Source: Syngnathus acus
Lineage: Eukaryota; Chordata; Actinopteri; Syngnathiformes; Syngnathidae
Assembly: GCF_901709675.1 (NCBI RefSeq)
Contig: NC_051100.1
Span: 2,728,001 to 2,792,000 of the forward strand
Direction of reading: 5' to 3'
DNA: 64,000 nucleotides
This document shows positions 50,208 through 64,000 of this stretch, one piece after another. The first letter of the stretch is position 1; each line of letters starts with the position of its first letter. The notes below the pieces were generated by a model, which saw only the letters and a list, made by a program, of their open reading frames with translations, ran no database searches and was not told where the DNA came from. A program made the translations under genes and the position numbers.

Positions 50208-52587
50208 CGACACCAACAGATGCACACACAAAGTTACTGTATGCCGCTCTTCAGGAGGCCTCTTTAACAGGAAATGACTTATTTCCTAGCTTGTGAATGT
50301 CTTGCTATATTTTGTTCATTCTCATCAACTTTGTTTCACGCGGTGTACTTAGTAGGCAAAACAAAGACTCGCAAGGATACACTATTTGGCTTTCAGCTGA
50401 AATTTCTGGACCATCCTAAACCTGAGATGTCCATTGAAAGGTTTAGAGAAAGTCAAATTTAGTTATAGTGCCTTTCCTGTTCATTCTGAAATTTTGCTCG
50501 ACAGCGGTTTTGCGAGTCGTACATGTGTGAAAGTGGGCAAATGTATGCCAAGCACATTGTGGTGTCACAAAATCTCAAATGAGCTGCCGGTTGTGGACTA
50601 GCGTTTAGCAACGCTAACAAAAAGAACGAACAAGAACGCACTGCATGTTGTCTCCCATTGACACTATCGATCAATCGTATCAATATCAACTGATTTTTCT
50701 ATACTATAATTTGGTTCTAGATTTTTTAAAGATTATGATTACATTTAATGAAACTTTTTCTTTTGACAACTCTTGTATTTGGATGCTGGTTGCCCCAATA
50801 TATGAAATAAAGACGATTGACCGTTTAGTAAACCACACCCACTTAAATGCAGACCGGCCAATCAGTAAGCATGTAACCTTTTTTTATTTCTTTTATACAT
50901 ATTTGCTTTCTTTAAAGGTTATTCCAATGAACTCTTGTTTATAAATCACACAATTGTTACTTCGCACACTGAGCTGTAACACATAAAAACCATATGTAAC
51001 AATACTCGTATTCTCTCGGTGGGAACAGCAACTATTATTAGAGCTGAATCGGAGAACTTCTCTGCCTCTTCTTCTCCTCGCTTTTAATTCCGCTGTAACT
51101 TTCCACTTGATTTTAATACTGTCTGGCAGTGTGGCACAACATGATATTACATTGAAGGCGCACAACTCAACCTAGACTTGCCAATATACGATAAACTCAT
51201 ATTGTCTGCTGCTGTCTGCGATGTAGTTGTCTTATATGTAAAGTAGCGGTATGCTGTCGTTAACTCAATAGCACGAATGCTAATCTTGCTAGCAGCTCAT
51301 TCGGCTACCTACTGTACATGCTCTGAGTTGAAACTTGTCTTGATTTTTTTTTTTTTTTATTCAAAATTATGAGAAAATGTAATATTAGCTATTAACGCCG
51401 CATGTTCTTAATGCCAAGCTGTCATGTTTGACGTCATTCATTTATTAGGAAAATATACAGGAGGATAAGTAAGATCTCGCTCCGAATAATTTTACATTAC
51501 GCGCACGTAAACATACTGGAAAATGTGATATTTCGGATGGCGCTTTATGTTTTAACACCGATGTGTGTTATCATCTGTCAATAGGAGGCCAATTTGAACC
51601 CTTTTGTGGCAAACCAATATGATTCTCGTCAAACTCGTCCTCATATTTCAAAATCGTGAATAACTGTTCTGTTGCTCTCGTCTCAGATTGCTTCCAGACT
51701 GACTAGTCTTAAATGTATTTAACTTGTTATGGACTTCCCTTAATCTGCCCATTATATTCTCTTGTTAGCAAGAATTTTGTAACAGGCCAGTGTATTTCAA
51801 TATGTTGCTGCTGGTATGATGCTTTACAAAAAGCACAGTGGAGTCTGTGGCACCTGAAAATGTGACACACCACACTAGTTGAATGTGTCTTAATGTTGGA
51901 GAGTAGTGATTGAAAACTTTGACTAACAAAGAAAGAAATCGTGTTCAAGAATCTGTTAATCACTTAACGCTACTCTTTCGTTTGTGTACTGTAGTTTACC
52001 AATGAATGCCATATTATTTTCATATCACACTGCTTAGTTTGGGGATCATTTGTCAATCAAGTTTGTTCAACTCTTGTTCCAGTCTCCACTGATTTTTGCA
52101 TTGTATTTTCATGCATTTTGGCTATACTGCTTGAATGGTAATTTATTGTTTACTATTACACAACGGGCCTTAAAAAGCTCGACAATGTTAACACGATGTT
52201 TACTTTGAAATTAATTTATTACAAGTGCACATTAATTCTCTGGATGAGAAAAAGCCAAAATGATTTCAAAATGAAATACTCTTTAATAAAAATTTTAAGT
52301 GAATGTTTTTACAGTGACGTTTTTTTATTTTATTGGGACCTAACAGAAATATAAAAAATAAAAAACAACAATAATAACGTGTATAATATCGTGCACATTA
52401 TATACTATATTAGTGATAGTCATCAAATAATACAAAAGATAATCTAGTAATCAAATAATACAACCGATATATATATTCTTTTTTTTTTAAGTGCTCGATT
52501 GGATGTAAATGAGGGCGGAAGTGTGACATTCCGCAGGGTCATTGAATGCATCATCTTGACTGACAACTTTTGGAGCACAATTTAATC
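50208..52587. other. kcnq5 3'UTR and kcnq5-ddx43 intergenic region
   Basis: AT-rich, no coding exon. AATAAA at 50807-50812 gives a 3'UTR of about 600 nt; another AATAAA near 52284 could give a longer one. The part just before 52588 is the ddx43 promoter and 5'UTR. Confidence 0.5.
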
Positions 52588-56794
<4,207 letters not shown>

Positions 56795-58006
56795 TCAGTC
56801 TTCTTTCTCCAAGTGAGTCAGTTCTCCAAGCACAGAGAAATGTATGTATGTACAGTTTAGAGAGGTTAATATGTTATATAAAGAAGTGTACATATATATG
56901 TGCCAGATTTGATTTTGAAAACATGGGCCAAGTCATTTGAGATATTAAATATATCAAGTATTGGTTTGTCTGTAACTTGACCAGTTCACGGTCGATATTC
57001 TGTTCAATAAAGACACGTTTTATTCACTTGCTATGTATAAGCCCCCACTGAACATGGTGTTGCGAAACATATGAATCTGATATTTTGGTCTAATAGCGCC
57101 CTCTGCTGCCGACTGATATTAATGTCAAGCTGAATTGTTTTCTGGTTTTGGTCTTGAGATGTTTGCATTGTCTTGATGCCTCAAAATCTTGGTCTCATTG
57201 TTGACTTGGTCTAGAATTCTTGTTTTGATTATGCTCATTTTATTTTAAGGACCCTCTACGGTTTTTACTTTTTTGTAATCAGACCTTCTGTATTACACCC
57301 AAAAGATACAAAATGTCAAAGAACCACAACCAACATATTGAATGGAATCACATTTAATGTCGCAAAGCGTCTTGTGCCATCGTACAGTAAGGTGCAATAG
57401 CTTAGTCAATTTCCAAACATCTCCGGTGCATGTGCAAAGTTAGCAAAGTGCCAATGAAAGTGCTTAAATAATCAGGAGGCCAACTTGGAGCCCCTTGAAA
57501 AAGACACACGATGCCATTTAGTTTTTAAATGCCAGTTAAAGCTTAACCACAACAAAAGTTTACGTTCTACCTACTCGCTACTCGGAGGAACATACAGTAG
57601 TCGATTGAACTGCCGGTTCTGGGCTCGTATACGTATAGCGCAGTGTAACCAACTGGAAAACAGACACTAAGAAAGGACAACATTCACCACGCTTAACAGT
57701 AGCTGTACTCGAGGGCTATAGAAGATAGATTGGAATAGTGCCCCGAAGTGAAAACTAACACAGAATGGTATTGCCATAAATGAAATGAACAGTGCACACT
57801 TAAAACTACTCTTTGTGTTACTACATTGTTTATCACGGTAATCCAATAGGAGTCAGCAGACCTTCTTTCCTTCGGATGGTTTTGCGATGCATTGTGTTGA
57901 TTAACCAGTCTTTGGTTATTAAGTTGAAGCAGCCAATCGTGGGATGGAGCTGGGTGACCGATATCCTGCCCTGGGAGACCCTGGGGTCGGCAGCGTAGCA
58001 CAACAT
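56795..58006. other. convergent 3' flanks of ddx43 and eef1a1
   Basis: No coding exon. The ddx43 polyadenylation signal is at 57006-57011; a minus-strand ATTAAA at 57358-57353 may serve eef1a1. In human, CGAS and MTO1 lie between these two genes; neither is present here. A CTCF-like site is at 57096-57109 (minus). Confidence 0.55.
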
Positions 58007-60289
<2,283 letters not shown>

Positions 60290-60306
60290 TCAAGAAAGTG
60301 AGGCTT

Positions 60307-62682
60307 CTGCAAAAACTGCCATGGAGACTCGGTGAGTACTTTTTTTTTATAAATTATTTTTGATAGATTATTGTTGGTAAAGTACCGTAAAAACAAGGCT
60401 AATTTCCCGTGATCCTAAGATTGTTTACTTTATCCCTATAAAGAGACACAAATCTTTGGTGTGTGAACCCTGAATTCATAAATATTCCTGAATATATTAC
60501 ATATACATCCATTTTGTATGATGAAAACTTGATTTGGAATGAAAACACATTCTAAAAATGTGTTGACCAGTGTTTGTTTTCCACATGTGCCAGTTTAATG
60601 TCAACTGGCAAACCATCTTAATGGCTTGTTGTCTTTCCACTGCAAGTTAGCCAATGTAAATTGATATCAATTTTGCTGGCACCATCTCATGGAAGTTCTA
60701 ATCAAACTCAAATTTTGCTCATATCGCATAAAAGGCAAATTTGGAAAAACTTAAGTCATGGTACTCGTAGCTAAAGGCATCTCTGTTTACAGTCTTGCTT
60801 TCCATCCAGCCGTCTCTCCCGCTGTTTTTTCTTTGCCATGTCGTCCCTGTGTTGACACACCCTGGCAACACAGTATAACCCCCCCCCAAAAAAAAAAAAA
60901 TCCACCATTTTGCCAGCCATATTTCCGTGCATGGCACAGCAGGATGCACTTTTAATATTTTTATTATTTTTTATTATTATTATCAAACAAGCATTCGACA
61001 TGCTGAGCAGGTTGTAAACATCCTCATCCTTCTAGTCCAGTAGCGTCACTGCTGCAGTTGCCGCAGTGCCCCCCCCCCCTCTCCCAAAAAAACTGCGCTA
61101 ACTTAACGTCAGATGGCTTCGATCATGTGAAGGGCGCACAAGCGCTTTCGCCGTGATCTGTCAATCTGCCTCCAGCCCCCATAAAAGCCCTCCTTGCCCG
61201 GTTGGAGTATGACATTCTTAGGATGCCAGCTGCTGGGGGAAAATCTATTCATGGCGTAATGTATTGCTTACCTTAGCAGGGAGCTGCTGGTTTGTTTTTA
61301 CTGCTGTTGATGGTCAAGTGCAGGTCGTTTGAGGGAGCGCGCGTGCACACTTGATGGCAGACGACGCTGTTCCGCTTGCAGGCGCGCGCACGATACGCAG
61401 TGAGGGAGGGAGGGAGGGAGGGGTTGGGGGGGTGATTGCGTAATTGCGCGTACACGAACACTGTCGTTTAGAATTGGATGTCTGTGCCATGTAATCACCT
61501 GCTATTTTTATATTTGACTGTTTTGTAGATAAATGTATTGTAAGTCTTTTTTTTTCTTCTTAATATTGGGTTACATTTTGAGAACAGCAGAGGGCGCTCT
61601 CGGTCCCAGCTCAACTTTCTCGATCAGTCATTTTTATTGTGGAAATATCGAAATTGCAGAAAATTCGAATCATTCCAAACATGTCCTGATTGACGTTAAT
61701 GGAAAATTTTGGTATAGAAAAAATAGCCATCATGTCAAAAGTATCTTCAAATGTTTTAAATGCATTCTGACACTTGATTTTATACTTGATATACATCTTT
61801 GACAATCGACTGTTTTTCAAAGCAGCAAAAATAAGACAATAATAGAGCATCATTCTATTGCAATTAAATGTTTATCACACATGATGATTTTAACATCCGA
61901 GTTCACATAAACCAAAGGATCTTAGACTTAGAAAGTTTCACAGAACATAAGTGGAAGAATAGCAAAAATCTGCACAACCCTGCTTTACAATGATTCCATT
62001 TTATACATTGACATTCATTCCCACTTAGACATATGGCACTACTTTTTTTAATGCCACCCAGTGTGTGACTGGGTTCAAAAATGTCATTAAGGCACAAGTG
62101 CAAGACTGATCAAGTGACATTTGGAACACGTGCAAATCCTTGTCGTTTCTAATACTAAAGTATTTCAAAAGCTACTTCTCTTTGTGTTATGCATGTAAAA
62201 AAAAAAAACTCAAGATTGTTAAACAGTAACTACATGATCCCTTTTAATTCCATTACCTGAGAATTGTAAAACAATAACATTTATCTTGCTATCTGCAGGA
62301 AACAGTACATTCTGTCACAAGAAGAAAAAAAAAAAGCAACAGAACATGAAATAAAATGAGGCGTCTGTGCGAAAGGCACAACCTGACATTGTTGTGCAAT
62401 GTGCCTTTTATGCTGCACTTTAAAAGCTGGCTTTTACCCTTATGAAACTCCCTTCGCATCATCAGTTACGTTAGCTTAGTTTACCACATCTGGCGTGTGA
62501 ATGGGTGTGCCCATGAACAGTGTATCCAGTGTCTAGGGAAGGGCGTTATTTATTAGCATTATTTACTTTAGTGCGCCTCGTTGCCAGCCGCAGACTGAGA
62601 GAAAGGCGGTTGCTAACAACTTTCTTCTTGATGGTTTGTCGAAGAGGTTTCGTTTTTTTTCTTCTAGAAGCGGGCTTTGGTC
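60307..62682. other. eef1a1 5' region and slc17a5 3'UTR
   Basis: No coding exon. It should contain the eef1a1 first intron, non-coding exon and promoter. A minus-strand TATAAAAATAG at 61512-61502 is a possible TATA box for a first exon ending near 61272, but this is a weak inference. A minus-strand AATAAA at 62554-62549 gives slc17a5 a 3'UTR of about 130 nt. A CTCF-like site lies at 61584-61597 (plus). Confidence 0.4.
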
Positions 62683-63620
<938 letters not shown>

Positions 63621-64000
63621 CTGGTAACAATCACAGTAGGTAAAAAAAAAAAAGAACTTTGCAATAATAATGAAAAGAACACCACATATAATTGATGTAG
63701 TTTTCCATTCAACTTTCCTTAAAGCAACTGTAAAATCCTTTGAGAAATATTGAATTTTAGTTTTGGCTGTGAAAAGCTTCGAAATAAAACGTCGGTTGCA
63801 CATTTAAGTGTTACTTTATTTTTAACCTTTAAAATGTCTTGTGTTTTATTTGTTTTAACTAATACTGTTATGCAATAAGATGTTAGATACATATTAGTTT
63901 TTGTCTTATTAAGTTTTGACTTTCAAAACAAGATGTTGGATATGTGTCACGTTTCTTTCCCCATTGAGTTTGGACTAAAAAAATTCAGAGGATTAACATG
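63621..64000 (-). other. slc17a5 intron, cut by the window edge
   Basis: AT-rich sequence with no exon that continues sialin. It lies upstream of the exon starting at 63620 on the minus strand. Confidence 0.7.

Overview
The window is nuclear DNA of a bony fish, most likely a teleost with a compact genome. Nine protein-coding genes are split by short GT-AG introns, there are many microsatellites ((CA)n, (TC)n, GGAA, CCAT/CTAT) and several small inverted-repeat transposons, and the encoded proteins are close to vertebrate orthologs. The species cannot be named from the sequence. I rebuilt every gene by hand from splice sites and reading-frame continuity; six come out at full length or close to it.

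Left block (about 6.5-22.4 kb): c1d (-), dnaaf10/wdr92 (-), pno1 (+), ppp3r1 (-), cnrip1 (-). These genes lie together on human 2p14, in this order as I recall it. dnaaf10 and pno1 are head to head over about 435 bp; pno1 and ppp3r1 are tail to tail. Products: an exosome cofactor/nuclear corepressor, a dynein-arm assembly factor, a 40S ribosome assembly factor, the regulatory subunit of calcineurin, and a CB1-receptor-interacting protein. cnrip1 carries an apparent one-base frameshift.

Right block (about 23.4 kb to the end): kcnq5 (+), ddx43 (+), eef1a1 (-), slc17a5 (-, only its 3' part). These are neighbours on human 6q13, so the window spans a junction of two blocks that lie on different chromosomes in human. 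cnrip1 and kcnq5 are head to head, about 1 kb apart, with a long (TC)n tract between them. kcnq5 (Kv7.5) fills 27 kb, of which 17 kb is intron 1.

The most unusual feature is the 3' half of kcnq5. Besides the constitutive exons it has two alternative versions of the exon encoding calmodulin-binding helix A (one Kv7.4-like, one Kv7.5-like), a 27-bp and a 48-bp mini-exon in the helix A-B linker, and two tandem, mutually homologous, frame-preserving exons between helices B and C, one of which resembles a Kv7.2/Kv7.3 exon. Together they could allow many channel C-termini from one gene.

The remainder is UTR, intergenic DNA, introns, microsatellites and short transposons (a hAT MITE with 8-bp target duplication, a TA-flanked MITE in dnaaf10, a MITE candidate in ppp3r1, a 161-bp repeat pair, LINE/SINE tail fragments). 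I found no tRNA, rRNA, CRISPR, prophage or viral gene.
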